Positions 15,937-24,191 of a DNA stretch of 64,000 nucleotides are shown piece after piece. Each line of letters opens with the position of its first letter. Position 1 is the stretch's first letter. The notes beneath the pieces were generated by a model. That model saw only the letters and a program-made list of their open reading frames with translations. It was not told the origin of the DNA and did no database searches. Position numbers and translations under genes: made by a program. The DNA is from JBGUVL01 sp964370395 (GTDB taxonomy: Bacteria; Bacillota_I; Bacilli_A; Erysipelotrichales; Erysipelotrichaceae). Location: positions 67,549-131,548 of the forward strand of contig CAYJIZ010000004.1 in NCBI GenBank assembly GCA_964370395.1. The letters are read 5' to 3'.

Positions 15937-16570
15937 TTTCTTTCAATACATCAAGTATTTCCAACAGATCAATAATAATTGTGTCTGCCTCTTCTTGATG
16001 AAATCCAAAACGTCTTTCCTCTTTCGCAACAACAAACATATTCGCAGCTTTTGCAGCTTTGATTCCAATTGCGGAGTCTTCCACTGCGATGCACTGCTCA
16101 CTTGTTACTTGTAATGCTTCCATTGCACTTAAATAAATTGCTGGATCAGGTTTGCTTTGTGCAAACATTTCACCGCTCATAATACAATCAAAGTATTGTT
16201 TTATGTTGCAATCATCAAGCACCGTTAATATATTATCCAACGGAGAGGAAGAAGCCAATCCTATTTTGATTTTCATTTCCTTCAACATCGGTAATAATAA
16301 TTTCACATGGGCATTTACGATACAATCATAATTAAATTCTCTCACTTCGTTGTTGTAAAGCATTTTCACTTCTTCTGCACTGATTGGTTGATTCCACATA
16401 TCAGCAAGAATTTGCCAAAAGGTTCTCGAGTCGCTTCCTACCAGAGGAAACAAATCCCGATAATTGACGTGAACCTGGTGGTTGTCTAGAAACTGCAAGG
16501 TATCTCTTAAATATACAGGTTCACTATCAATTAAGACGCCATCCATATCGAATATGACTGCTTTGATCAT
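15917..16570 (-). CDS. HAD-IA hydrolase, beta-phosphoglucomutase-like
   Basis: A 217-residue HAD phosphatase/phosphomutase. Motif I is FDMDGVLIDSEP with the nucleophile Asp8 and Asp10; motif II is GLASSSP (about 107), followed by the motif III Lys in QSKPDPAIYL (about 142) and motif IV IAVEDSAIGI (about 165). The cap is the alpha-helical type. It acts in the cytosol on a sugar phosphate or similar. Its start is immediately next to the FrlB-like stop codon (one base apart), so it belongs to that operon. Confidence 0.88.
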   Translation of the reverse strand: MIKAVIFDMDGVLIDSEPVYLRDTLQFLDNHQVHVNYRDLFPLVGSDSRTFWQILADMWNQPISAEEVKMLYNNEVREFNYDCIVNAHVKLLLPMLKEMKIKIGLASSSPLDNILTVLDDCNIKQYFDCIMSGEMFAQSKPDPAIYLSAMEALQVTSEQCIAVEDSAIGIKAAKAANMFVVAKEERRFGFHQEEADTIIIDLLEILDVLKEKATTSL

Positions 16571-16571
16571 C

Positions 16572-17603
16572 TTAATATTCGAATTGGCGGTAATAACGAC
16601 GGTAATTTAAGTTGTGTTTTGTGTATGTTTCATAGTAGCAAGCTAATCTTTCTGTCAAAATAGCTGTCGCAATCATTGGTGAAACAATCACTCTAAATTC
16701 ATCATCTACGCCATCCAAGGCATATTCTGCTGTATCAAACACAACTACATTATCGCTTACTTTTTTCGCGAAGTTTTCAACACGAATGTCTAATTTTCTT
16801 GATTCATCTTCTCCTTTTACCAGAAAGACTGGAACATCTTTTTCTACCAATTCCAATGTTCCATGGAAAAATTCAGGTGACGTTACCGATTTTGTTCTTA
16901 CCCATTGCATTTCTTCTAAAATACACATTGAGAACAAGTACGTTTCTCCCCACAATGCTCCAGAACCAACCCAAATGTTGTATGGTTCTTTGTGGTATTT
17001 TTTCGCAATTTCATCTGCTTTTGGTTCAAATTGCTCACGAATTCCAACTAAGTTGTGGAAAATCGTTTTCATTTGATCAGCAAATTTTTCGTATTTAGGG
17101 AAATCACCACGTTTGTACAATAAGCGTAATGCTAACAAATCAAATAATAAGTATGTGTATTCACACATTCCCGTTGTAACATCTGCACTAATAAGTGTTT
17201 GTGCTAATTTTCCTAAAGGTGTGTTTTCTTTTGTGAAAGCCACTACTTCAATTCCTTTTTCCACAATCCAAGATGTCGCTTCTACGATTTCTTTTGTATC
17301 TCCTGAAGCACTTGCTGTAATTACGATACTATCTTTAGTCAGTTTTTTGTGTCCTGTTACATTTAATTCAGCTGCATTTACTAAATACACATCCACATCT
17401 GAATACTTTTCCATTAAGTATTGAATTGGTGAGAACTCAGCCCATGTTCCCCCAATTCCCAACAAGAAGATATTTTTGTATCCTTTGTCATGCACTGCAT
17501 CTGCTACTTTTTCTACTTCACTGCGCATTGCATAAATCGCATCTCCATCTTTTAAGTATTGTTCTACATTAAATTTTGCTAAAACTACATTTTCTTTTTC
17601 CAT
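16572..17603 (-). CDS. FrlB-like SIS deglycase (fructosamine 6-phosphate type)
   Basis: A 343-residue protein with two SIS domains, about 35-170 (LGIGGTWAEF, then TASASGDTKEI) and 190-330. The part SPEFFHGTLELVEKDVPVF with KGEDESRKLD and the C-terminus HNLNYRRYYRQFEY closely follow E. coli FrlB, which splits fructoselysine 6-phosphate into glucose 6-phosphate and lysine. Glu and His in this region are the likely catalytic residues. With an upstream mannose-type PTS and a second SIS protein, the layout matches the Salmonella gfr operon, where GfrF has this role. The exact amine is not predictable. Confidence 0.82.
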   Translation of the reverse strand: MEKENVVLAKFNVEQYLKDGDAIYAMRSEVEKVADAVHDKGYKNIFLLGIGGTWAEFSPIQYLMEKYSDVDVYLVNAAELNVTGHKKLTKDSIVITASASGDTKEIVEATSWIVEKGIEVVAFTKENTPLGKLAQTLISADVTTGMCEYTYLLFDLLALRLLYKRGDFPKYEKFADQMKTIFHNLVGIREQFEPKADEIAKKYHKEPYNIWVGSGALWGETYLFSMCILEEMQWVRTKSVTSPEFFHGTLELVEKDVPVFLVKGEDESRKLDIRVENFAKKVSDNVVVFDTAEYALDGVDDEFRVIVSPMIATAILTERLACYYETYTKHNLNYRRYYRQFEY

Positions 17604-17636
17604 TTTTTCTACCTCTTTCTTCGTTCAAATTTATTT

Positions 17637-18458
17637 TTATGCTAATACACCAAAGTATGCTCCAACGATTCCTACAATAAATAGAATCAGCATAATCGTT
17701 AGTGGTTTCGCTTTTTTCTTCAATAATAAATACACTAGTCCCGTTACTACAAGGGGTAATAAACCAGGCATAATCTGATCTAAAATTGCCTGTACTGTCG
17801 TTGCTGTTTCCCCTTCTCCAAAGGCGATTGGTACACTTACATAAACCATACTAGCGGTCATCGCACCTGCGACCATAAGCCCCATAATACCAGCACCTTC
17901 TGTTACTAAATCCATGACTCCTGATTTGTTTACTTTCGCAATGACATCAACTCCTAATCGATACCCTACAAAAGTTAATACATAACGAATGATCATCGCT
18001 GGTACGTTATATACCAACAAGAATAAGATTGGTCCAAGAATGTTTCCTTGTAATGCAAGTGAAGTCCCAATTCCTGTCGCAATAATTCGTAATGTTCCCC
18101 AATAGAAGGAATCACCAATACCAGCCAAAGGACCCATCAACGCTGTTTTTACTGTTGTGATACTGACTGTATCAAAATTCTCTGGATCTTCCGCTCTTTT
18201 TTCTTCCATCGCTGCACTAATTCCTAAAGGTAATGTGATGATGTAAGGCGTAGTGTTATAAAATTCTAAGTGACGCGTCATCGCTTCACAGTAATCCTTT
18301 TTATCAGGATATAGTTTACGTAATACAGGTAACATCGCAAAACAATACCCGATGTTCATCATTCTTTCATAGTTCCATGAATGCTCCATTGGAATGGAAC
18401 GCCAGAATACTTTACGTAAATCTTTTTTCGTAATTTTTTGTTCCGTATTAGAATTCAT
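17637..18458 (-). CDS. PTS mannose-family transporter subunit IID
   Basis: A 273-residue membrane subunit. It starts with KITKKDLRKVFWRSIPMEHSWNYERM, where FWRS and the following segment are conserved in IID proteins. GPLAGIGDSFYWGTLRII lies at about 118-135, and C-terminal hydrophobic helices follow (about 190-270). With IIC it forms the sugar channel. Its ATG lies 11 bases inside the end of the IIC gene, preceded by GGGGGAGG, so the pair is coupled. Confidence 0.94.
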   Translation of the reverse strand: MNSNTEQKITKKDLRKVFWRSIPMEHSWNYERMMNIGYCFAMLPVLRKLYPDKKDYCEAMTRHLEFYNTTPYIITLPLGISAAMEEKRAEDPENFDTVSITTVKTALMGPLAGIGDSFYWGTLRIIATGIGTSLALQGNILGPILFLLVYNVPAMIIRYVLTFVGYRLGVDVIAKVNKSGVMDLVTEGAGIMGLMVAGAMTASMVYVSVPIAFGEGETATTVQAILDQIMPGLLPLVVTGLVYLLLKKKAKPLTIMLILFIVGIVGAYFGVLA

Positions 18459-19239
18459 CTAACGTTACCTCCCCCGCATCATTTGCTGCGCTTACTGTTT
18501 CATTTTTATTTCGATCTAATTTTCCACTTACTACTAAAGCTACAATAACTGCCGCGAAAATAGCGACTGCAGTAGTTGGAATTTCGAAGTAAGCTACCAA
18601 GAAATATCCTAAAAAGAAATATGGTGCTACTTTTTTATTCATAATCATTTGTGCTAACATCGCAAATCCTAACGCTGGAATTAATCCACATGCTATGTTC
18701 ATTCCAGTTTGAATAAACTCTGGAATGTTCCCTAGCATTGATGTAACGGCATCGCTTCCAAAGTAATATGCAATCGAGATAATTGGTACTGTGATACATG
18801 TTGATAAGTACCCACCAAAGATACAGTTGAATTGAAGTTTTTTGTCTTCTCCTTTTTCCGCATTCTTATCACATAGATGGGTAAAGAACAGCATAATTGG
18901 TGATCCTAAAATCGTGTTTAATGCTAACATGATTGTCGCAATCGGCATTCCTAACGCCAATGCAGATTCTGCTCCTGTTCCCGCAGTAATCGCAAACGCT
19001 ACCCCTAAAATCGTTCCTGAAATCATGTCAGGTGGTATGTATGCTCCAATCGAAACGGCTCCAATAAAAGCAAGTTCTAATGTTGCTCCCATTGTGATTC
19101 CCGCCTGCAAATCGCCCATTACTAATCCAACCAATGGACCAATTACAATTGGTCTTTGAATTAAACTAGTACCTAGCAAGTATTCCGACTTAGCTAGTAG
19201 AGCAATTAATGTTAATAAAATGGTTTGTGTTAATAACAT
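18448..19239 (-). CDS. PTS mannose/sorbose-family transporter subunit IIC
   Basis: A 263-residue membrane subunit with many hydrophobic helices. Characteristic segments are RPIVIGPLVGLVMGDLQAGI (about 28-47) and GATLELAFIGAVSIGAYIPPD (about 51). It forms the translocation path with IID. Its SD AAAGGAG and the 14-base gap to IIB place it in the IIA-IIB-IIC-IID order used by gfr, lev and man operons. Confidence 0.94.
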   Translation of the reverse strand: MLLTQTILLTLIALLAKSEYLLGTSLIQRPIVIGPLVGLVMGDLQAGITMGATLELAFIGAVSIGAYIPPDMISGTILGVAFAITAGTGAESALALGMPIATIMLALNTILGSPIMLFFTHLCDKNAEKGEDKKLQFNCIFGGYLSTCITVPIISIAYYFGSDAVTSMLGNIPEFIQTGMNIACGLIPALGFAMLAQMIMNKKVAPYFFLGYFLVAYFEIPTTAVAIFAAVIVALVVSGKLDRNKNETVSAANDAGEVTLDEF

Positions 19240-19253
19240 AATTACAATCTCCT

Positions 19254-19724
19254 TTATTCAATGATATTTTTAATATCAACTTGTTTGTTTGTTGGAACTC
19301 CCTGTATAAAACAATGCATTCCATCTTTCATCATTGCTTTCAAAATTGCTACATCTTGATCATCTACGAATACAGCAGTACCAATTTCCTTCTTTTCTTT
19401 TGTTGGATAGGTTCCTCCAATATTCACTTCCTTAATCGATAATGCTTTTGCTACCCTTTGCGCATCTGCTATCGTTTCCACAATAATGAATAATTTGTAT
19501 TTATCTGTAATTCCTGAAGTAATGGCTGCAATGCTATCATCCACTGACTTTGCAACTACTTTTACTCCATTTGGTTTTGCCATCTTAATTGTCTGCATTC
19601 GTAAATCATCACTAAGTAAAGTATCACTCGCTAATAAAATACAATCCGCTCCAATTGCTGATGTCCAAGAAAATGCAACTTGTCCATGCAGTAATCGATG
19701 GTCGACTCGTAACGCTTTTATCAT
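19254..19724 (-). CDS. PTS mannose/sorbose-family subunit IIB
   Basis: A 156-residue cytosolic subunit. The phosphorylated His is His14 in RVDHRLLHGQVAFSW; IIB of this family is phosphorylated on His rather than Cys. VDDQDVAILKAMMKDGMHCF and the C-terminus fit the family. It passes phosphate from IIA to the incoming sugar. SD AGAGG precedes the ATG. Confidence 0.95.
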   Translation of the reverse strand: MIKALRVDHRLLHGQVAFSWTSAIGADCILLASDTLLSDDLRMQTIKMAKPNGVKVVAKSVDDSIAAITSGITDKYKLFIIVETIADAQRVAKALSIKEVNIGGTYPTKEKKEIGTAVFVDDQDVAILKAMMKDGMHCFIQGVPTNKQVDIKNIIE

Positions 19725-19735
19725 ATGTTTACCTC

Positions 19736-20155
19736 TTAAAATTCATCCAGTGATGAATCTTCCATACTTTCTAAATCATTACAATAAATGATTCCATTTT
19801 TCGCTTCTTCGATGCAACGATGAATCATGTCTTCTACTTTTTCATCCTCACTACTCACTAATAAGCTAATAAGTAACACTAAATTTACTCCACAAATCAA
19901 ATGAATGTTCTTTTGTTGAAGCAGTGGTGTTAACTCATTGTTTACACTTCCTCCAAAGATATCACTTAGAATAATAATTTCATCCCCCAAGTCATACTTC
20001 GTAATTTCCTCTAATAACTTTTCTTTGTAAATCACACCTGGTTCTACATAAGCACAGTAGTACGAAACATCGTCTCTTTCCCCGATGATTAACTCTAATG
20101 TACTTACTAGACCTTTTGCCATATAGGCATGTGTTGCAACAATAAAGTGTCTCAT
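19736..20155 (-). CDS. PTS mannose-family subunit IIA
   Basis: A 139-residue cytosolic phosphocarrier. The phospho-acceptor is His8 in MRHFIVATHAYMAKGL (the His before AYMAKG). IILSDIFGGSVNNEL is the conserved active-site neighbour. The frame is open further upstream, but AGGGAGG is spaced for the ATG at 20155. It is the first gene after a promoter carrying the motif shared with the SIS gene at 20325. Confidence 0.93.
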   Translation of the reverse strand: MRHFIVATHAYMAKGLVSTLELIIGERDDVSYYCAYVEPGVIYKEKLLEEITKYDLGDEIIILSDIFGGSVNNELTPLLQQKNIHLICGVNLVLLISLLVSSEDEKVEDMIHRCIEEAKNGIIYCNDLESMEDSSLDEF

Positions 20156-20204
20156 ATCTAACCTCCCTCTCAATTTTCTTTCGGCGCCTTTGTGGTTTCT
20201 TTTG

Positions 20205-20234
20205 TAATCCACTTTATGATTTTACTATACCAGT
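20205..20234 (-). promoter_or_regulatory. Shared operator-like motif, PTS promoter copy
   Basis: A 30-bp segment that matches 21462-21491 at 27 positions. It covers the extended -10 (ACTGGTATAGT) and continues through AAAATCATAAA and GTGGATTA beyond what a promoter needs. It is a candidate binding site for one of the GntR regulators. Confidence 0.6.
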
Positions 20235-20252
20235 ACTTTTATTCGTTGACAA
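20224..20252 (-). promoter_or_regulatory. Promoter of the mannose-type PTS operon
   Basis: On the reverse strand TTGTCA (20247-20252), a 17-base spacer ending TGG, and TATAGT (20224-20229). Confidence 0.75.
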
Positions 20253-20264
20253 GCACTTTTTTCA

Positions 20265-20303
20265 AAAAAATAAAAAAGGTTTTCTTTACATTAAAGAAAA
20301 CCC
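20265..20303 (-). terminator. Terminator between the SIS gene and the PTS operon
   Basis: GGTTTTCTTTA and TAAAGAAAACC form an 11-bp stem followed by TTTTTTATTTTTTT on the reverse strand. It makes the SIS gene at 20325 a separate transcript from the PTS genes. Confidence 0.85.
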
Positions 20304-20324
20304 TTTATTTATCGGCATATTTTA

Positions 20325-21437
20325 TTACTCGTCATCACTTGCTAACGGACTGTTTTGGTAGTTGTCACTTTTGCATTTTACGATTTCCTCGAACTGGTTA
20401 AACAACGGATGCTTCTTCCAACGATGCAAATCTTCTGTAATTCTGTATGCTAAATATTGAAAAACGACTACATTATACAACACTGATACCATTGCGCTTG
20501 TTTGTTCTGGGATAGTAATAATATGATCCCCTTGGTACTTTTGCGACAACAAGAATACTTTATCACTCACACTTGCGCTAGCCTCAAAAATTTGATAAAT
20601 TCGCTCGCTTGTTGCATCGTTGTTATCGATTAAGAAAATTGGATAGTTTGGTGTCAGTTGCAAATTTGGTCCATGAATGTACTCTTCTATCTCATAAGCA
20701 AACGATGGAATTTGTACTGTTTCTCCAATCTTCAACGCACCCTCCATCGCAACTCCTAAATTTGCTCCGTTACTACAAACATAAACATGCTGCATACTTA
20801 ATAACGTTTTTTTATGTTGCTCATAAAAAGAGGTAACCGCATCGTACATTTGCTTATGGCAAAGTAATGCTTGCTGTATTTCATTTAAATAGGATTCGTA
20901 CTGCGAAAGGCTAATAAAACCCTTTAATAAAGCCGCTTCTAAAGCAAACAACTGCCAGTACAGACAAAGTGTAACGACTCCTTTTGTAACATACCCTACA
21001 CTTTCTACTCCTACTCCATAATCCACTAACAAATCACAATAAAGACGTAAGTCACTATTTAAATCCCCACTCATACCGATTGTTTGGTGCCCTAGTTGTT
21101 TCACTTTTTTTAACGCACTAATGGCATTTGTACTATATCCACTTTGGCTTACTACTACACACATCACATCCTCTTTGTACGTATGTTGATGATGTTCAAA
21201 AGTAAAAGGTGCAACAACATCAACGCGACATTGAAGCAAAGTCTCAATAAATGGTTTTGCCATATGACAAGCATTTCCACTTGATCCACTTGCGATCAAA
21301 CAAATGTCTTTGTATCCCTTTTCCTGATAACAATCAACTAATGATTTTGTTAGTTCCTTTCGATTGTTTACATTTTCATAACTCACCTCGCGAGCTTCAT
21401 TGATAAAATCATCCATCGTCATTTTAGGTGTTTCCAT
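20325..21437 (-). CDS. SIS-domain sugar isomerase/deglycase (GfrE-like)
   Basis: A 370-residue protein with two SIS domains. The first (about 35-170) has LIASGSSGNACHMA and VVVSQSGYSTNAI, and the second (about 215-345) has VYVCSNGANLGVAMEGALK and AYEIEEYIHGPNLQL, where EEYIHGP is the usual catalytic/phosphosugar loop. It lacks the glutaminase half of GlmS. In Salmonella the gfr operon encodes two such proteins, GfrE (glucoselysine 6-phosphate) and GfrF. This one would be the GfrE counterpart, by context. The start has a perfect AGGAGG. It is transcribed from its own promoter with the shared operator motif. Confidence 0.75.
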   Translation of the reverse strand: METPKMTMDDFINEAREVSYENVNNRKELTKSLVDCYQEKGYKDICLIASGSSGNACHMAKPFIETLLQCRVDVVAPFTFEHHQHTYKEDVMCVVVSQSGYSTNAISALKKVKQLGHQTIGMSGDLNSDLRLYCDLLVDYGVGVESVGYVTKGVVTLCLYWQLFALEAALLKGFISLSQYESYLNEIQQALLCHKQMYDAVTSFYEQHKKTLLSMQHVYVCSNGANLGVAMEGALKIGETVQIPSFAYEIEEYIHGPNLQLTPNYPIFLIDNNDATSERIYQIFEASASVSDKVFLLSQKYQGDHIITIPEQTSAMVSVLYNVVVFQYLAYRITEDLHRWKKHPLFNQFEEIVKCKSDNYQNSPLASDDE

Positions 21438-21461
21438 TTTCTATCCTCCTGGTAACTTGTA

Positions 21462-21491
21462 TAGTCCAATTTATGATTTTAATATACCAGT
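21462..21491 (-). promoter_or_regulatory. Shared operator-like motif, SIS promoter copy
   Basis: A 30-bp segment matching 20205-20234 at 27 positions. Here it also forms an imperfect inverted repeat: ACTGGTATATT against ACTATACAAGT (9 of 11 when reversed), about 15 bp apart. It overlaps and follows the -10, a repressor-like position. Confidence 0.6.
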
Positions 21492-21509
21492 GAGATATTA
21501 TACTGTCAA
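21481..21509 (-). promoter_or_regulatory. Promoter of the GfrE-like gene
   Basis: On the reverse strand TTGACA (21504-21509), a 17-base spacer ending TGG, and TATATT (21481-21486): a near-consensus promoter. Confidence 0.8.
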
Positions 21510-21519
21510 GCAAATAAAA

Positions 21520-21547
21520 GAAAACCCACCTCCATTGAGGTGGGTAC
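21520..21547 (-). terminator. Terminator of the perR-rubrerythrin operon
   Basis: ACCCACCTC AATGG AGGTGGGT on the reverse strand followed by TTTCTTTT, soon after the rubrerythrin stop codon. Confidence 0.85.
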
Positions 21548-21563
21548 TACTTATTATGATCTC

Positions 21564-22103
21564 TTAGTAGTTTTTTGCTAACATAGAGAATTGTGCTTTA
21601 GGGTATCCACAAACTGGACATGCACCTGGAGCATCTGTTCCTACGTGTTCGTAACCACAAATTCCACAAATCCAAGTTGTTGGTTCGTCTTTGCTGAATA
21701 CTTTTCCATCTTTAACATTTGCTGCTAAAGCTAAGTATCTTTCTTCGTGGTTCTTTTCGATTTTAGCTACTTGTTCCATTTGGAATGCAATTTTATCAAA
21801 TCCTTCTTCTTTTGCTGTTTTTGCCATTTCAGCATACATTTCAGTCCACTCGTAGTTTTCACCAGCAGCAGCGTCAACTAAGTTAACAGCTGTTGTAGGA
21901 ACACTACCTTCGTGTAATGCTTTGAACCATAATTTCGCATGTTCTTGTTCATTACGTGCTGTTTCTAAGAAGATGTTAGCAATTTGTTCCATTCCTTCTT
22001 CTCTTGCTTTTTCAGCGTAGTAAGTGTACTTGTTTCTTGCTTGTGATTCACCAGCAAATGCATTCATTAAATTTTGTTCTGTTTTTGATCCTTTTAATTC
22101 CAT
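21564..22103 (-). CDS. rbr: Rubrerythrin
   Basis: A 179-residue non-haem iron protein. The ferritin-like di-iron domain (residues 1-140) has FAGESQARNKYTYYAEKA, ARNEQEHAK and IEKNHEERY supplying Glu and His ligands. The C-terminal rubredoxin domain (about 145-179) has WICGICGYEHVG and CPVCGYPKAQF with the four Cys. It reduces hydrogen peroxide in anaerobes. GGAGG is placed for the ATG at 22103, so the longer frame to 22157 is not used. It is second in an operon with the PerR-like regulator. Confidence 0.95.
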   Translation of the reverse strand: MELKGSKTEQNLMNAFAGESQARNKYTYYAEKAREEGMEQIANIFLETARNEQEHAKLWFKALHEGSVPTTAVNLVDAAAGENYEWTEMYAEMAKTAKEEGFDKIAFQMEQVAKIEKNHEERYLALAANVKDGKVFSKDEPTTWICGICGYEHVGTDAPGACPVCGYPKAQFSMLAKNY

Positions 22104-22119
22104 GTTTTTTTCCTCCATA

Positions 22120-22512
22120 TTAGTTATTTTCTTTTTTCGTACAGTTCTTGCAGACACCCTTAAATGTTATCTCATGCCCATCTACATCACCAATCATAGA
22201 ATGTGCATTCATTTGGATATCCAGCTTCTCATCGTAGGCTTCTGGTAAGTCATATAACGTATGACATACATGACAATAAAAATGGTAATGCGGCTTATTT
22301 GTTTTATCATAGACAAAGCCATCACTAAGTGCAATTTTCTTAATTTCTTTCATATCCGAAAGAATACTAAGATTTCGATAGACAGTCGCAAGCGATATTT
22401 TTTGACCTTCTTGATTGAGATCTTCAAATATTTGCTCCGCACTTACATGACCATGAATACGATGCATATATTCCATAATCATATCACGTTGTTTTGATGT
22501 TTTATATGCCAT
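22120..22512 (-). CDS. Fur-family peroxide-type regulator (PerR-like)
   Basis: A 130-residue metalloregulator. A winged helix at about 15-80 has ISLATVYRNLSIL. Metal-sensing residues lie in YDKTNKPHYHFYC, where an Asp rather than Glu resembles PerR. The structural zinc site is CHVC and CKNC. Controlling rubrerythrin and its own operon fits a peroxide sensor that releases DNA on oxidation. The start is the second of two ATGs because the first abuts the SD. Two palindromes flank its promoter. Confidence 0.88.
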   Translation of the reverse strand: MAYKTSKQRDMIMEYMHRIHGHVSAEQIFEDLNQEGQKISLATVYRNLSILSDMKEIKKIALSDGFVYDKTNKPHYHFYCHVCHTLYDLPEAYDEKLDIQMNAHSMIGDVDGHEITFKGVCKNCTKKENN

Positions 22513-22527
22513 ATCCATTCCTCCTAA

Positions 22528-22544
22528 CTAAGAACTATTCTTAG
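22528..22544. promoter_or_regulatory. Fur/PerR-type operator 1
   Basis: CTAAGAACTATTCTTAG is a 17-bp palindrome (CTAAGAA/TTCTTAG) overlapping the last bases of the -10 and the transcription start of the perR operon: a repressing position. Confidence 0.75.
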
Positions 22545-22571
22545 TATATCGCTTAATCAACACAAAGTCAA
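22543..22571 (-). promoter_or_regulatory. Promoter of the perR-rubrerythrin operon
   Basis: On the reverse strand TTGACT (22566-22571), a 17-base spacer, and TATACT (22543-22548). Confidence 0.8.
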
Positions 22572-22578
22572 TATAAAA

Positions 22579-22595
22579 TTAAGAATTATTCTTAG
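22579..22595. promoter_or_regulatory. Fur/PerR-type operator 2
   Basis: TTAAGAATTATTCTTAG, the same palindrome as 22528-22544, lies just upstream of the -35. The pair brackets the promoter and suggests autoregulation. Between here and 22724 only an extended -10-like TGTTATAAT (22667-22675, reverse) is visible. Confidence 0.75.
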
Positions 22596-22723
22596 TTTGT
22601 TGTTTTCCCTTTCTTTTCCTTTGCTAACACGCTCCTTTACTCACTTAAACTGTCCTACATATTTTTATTATAACACTTGCCAACGAATAGGTTCATTGAA
22701 ATCCATACTTTTTTTATACAAAA

Positions 22724-22748
22724 AGGAGTGCCCTTTGGCACTCCTATA
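22724..22748 (-). terminator. Terminator of the phospho-glycosidase operon
   Basis: AGGAGTGCC AAAG GGCACTCCT followed by TTTTTG on the reverse strand, overlapping the stop codon of the last GH1 gene. Confidence 0.85.
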
Positions 22749-24189
22749 ATTCTTCTCCATTACTCTGTATCACTTTTTGATACCAAGCAAAACTATCTTT
22801 CTTACTGCGTTTTCCACTTCCCTTACCATGATCATCAAGATCAACATAAACAAAACCATAACGCTTGCTCATTTCAGCACTAGAAGAACTTACAATATCG
22901 ATTGGTCCCCATGCGCAATACGCGAAAATAGTAACCCCATCTTTGATGCATTCTTTCATCTGCTCAATGTGTTTTCGATAAAAGTCAATTCGATACGTAT
23001 CATGGATACTTCCATCCTCTTCCACATGATCCAATGCACCAAATCCATTTTCCGCAATCATCAATGGCACTTCATAGCGATCCCAATACTGTGACAAACA
23101 GTTATATAGTCCTAATGGATCCATACGCCATTCCCATGGAGTCGGTTGCAAGTGCGGATTTTGATCTGCTTCCAAAGGATTCATACTATGCTTTTGTGCA
23201 TCTACAATTTTTGAAGAATAATACGAAATCGCTAAGAACTCCATTGTATTTTCCTTCAACAACGTTTCCTCTTCTTCTTTTATATCTAACACTATCCCTT
23301 GTTCTTCAAAGTAACGAAGTGCATACCCTGGGTATTCTCCACGTAATTGCACATCACTAAAATAGTACTGCATACGATTTCGTTGCATCGCGAAAACCAC
23401 ATCTTCTGGTTTACACGAAGCTGGATAATACGTGCAATCCGCTAACATTGTTCCCATTTTCGCATTTGGACAAATGCTTTTTGCTAATTGTACTACTTTT
23501 GCTCCTGCTACAAACTGGTGATGTACAGCTTGGTACATCAACGCTTCCATATTGTCAGCTTGGTCATCATAAATTCCTAAACTTCCAAATTGTACTACCG
23601 GAATCAAATTCACCTGGTTACAAACAATCCAATACTTCACTTTGCTTCCATATCGCTCTAACAGCACTTTCGCATAACGTGTAAAAAAAGTAATCATTTT
23701 ACGATTTGCAAAACCACCATACTCACACACTAGGTGCAATGGAATATCATAATGCGACATCGTTATGATCGGTTCCATTCCATTTTTAATGATTTCATCG
23801 ATTAACTCGTCATAAAACTGTAACCCCGCTTCATTTGGTTGTTCTTCGTCTCCCTTTGGGAAAATACGCGACCAAGAAATACTCGTTCTAAAATTCTTAA
23901 ATCCTAATTCCTTTAATAATGCTAAATCTTCTTTGTACGTATGATAGAAATCAATTCCATATCGTTTTGGATAATAGCCTTCCTTATCTTGCATCGCTTT
24001 TTTAATAGAAGCAAGACTACCTCCCCCTTCTTGTTCGATATGAGAACGATTTAAGTTGTCATCATACAAATGTATATCTGATGTCGATAACCCTCTGCCA
24101 TCCACATCATACGCTCCTTCTGCTTGGCATGCTGCAATTGCACCACCCCATAAGAAATCGCTTGGAAAACCTTTTGGTATTTGTTTCAC
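22744..24189 (-). CDS. GH1 6-phospho-beta-glycosidase paralogue 1 (Gln at acid/base)
   Basis: A 481-residue glycoside hydrolase family 1 protein. It starts with PSDFLWGGAIAACQAEGA, has the sugar-contact motif SHYDIPLHL (about 145) and the nucleophile IAENGFG (about 378). The phosphate-binding signature SSAEMSKRYGFVYVDLDDHG (near 440) marks a 6-phospho-glycosidase. At the acid/base position the usual NE is NQ: Gln192 in WIVCNQVN. It would act on phosphorylated glycosides delivered by the operon's PTS. It is the last gene of the operon, two bases after the YgjV-like gene. Confidence 0.88.
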   Translation of the reverse strand: MKQIPKGFPSDFLWGGAIAACQAEGAYDVDGRGLSTSDIHLYDDNLNRSHIEQEGGGSLASIKKAMQDKEGYYPKRYGIDFYHTYKEDLALLKELGFKNFRTSISWSRIFPKGDEEQPNEAGLQFYDELIDEIIKNGMEPIITMSHYDIPLHLVCEYGGFANRKMITFFTRYAKVLLERYGSKVKYWIVCNQVNLIPVVQFGSLGIYDDQADNMEALMYQAVHHQFVAGAKVVQLAKSICPNAKMGTMLADCTYYPASCKPEDVVFAMQRNRMQYYFSDVQLRGEYPGYALRYFEEQGIVLDIKEEEETLLKENTMEFLAISYYSSKIVDAQKHSMNPLEADQNPHLQPTPWEWRMDPLGLYNCLSQYWDRYEVPLMIAENGFGALDHVEEDGSIHDTYRIDFYRKHIEQMKECIKDGVTIFAYCAWGPIDIVSSSSAEMSKRYGFVYVDLDDHGKGSGKRSKKDSFAWYQKVIQSNGEEL

Positions 24190-24191
24190 AA

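Noticed and set aside
22667..22675. Extended -10 TGTTATAAT upstream of the perR promoter, reverse strand
   Set aside because: It lacks a -35 and only a 12-codon GTG frame follows before the perR promoter. A second perR promoter is possible, but the support is too thin to call a gene.
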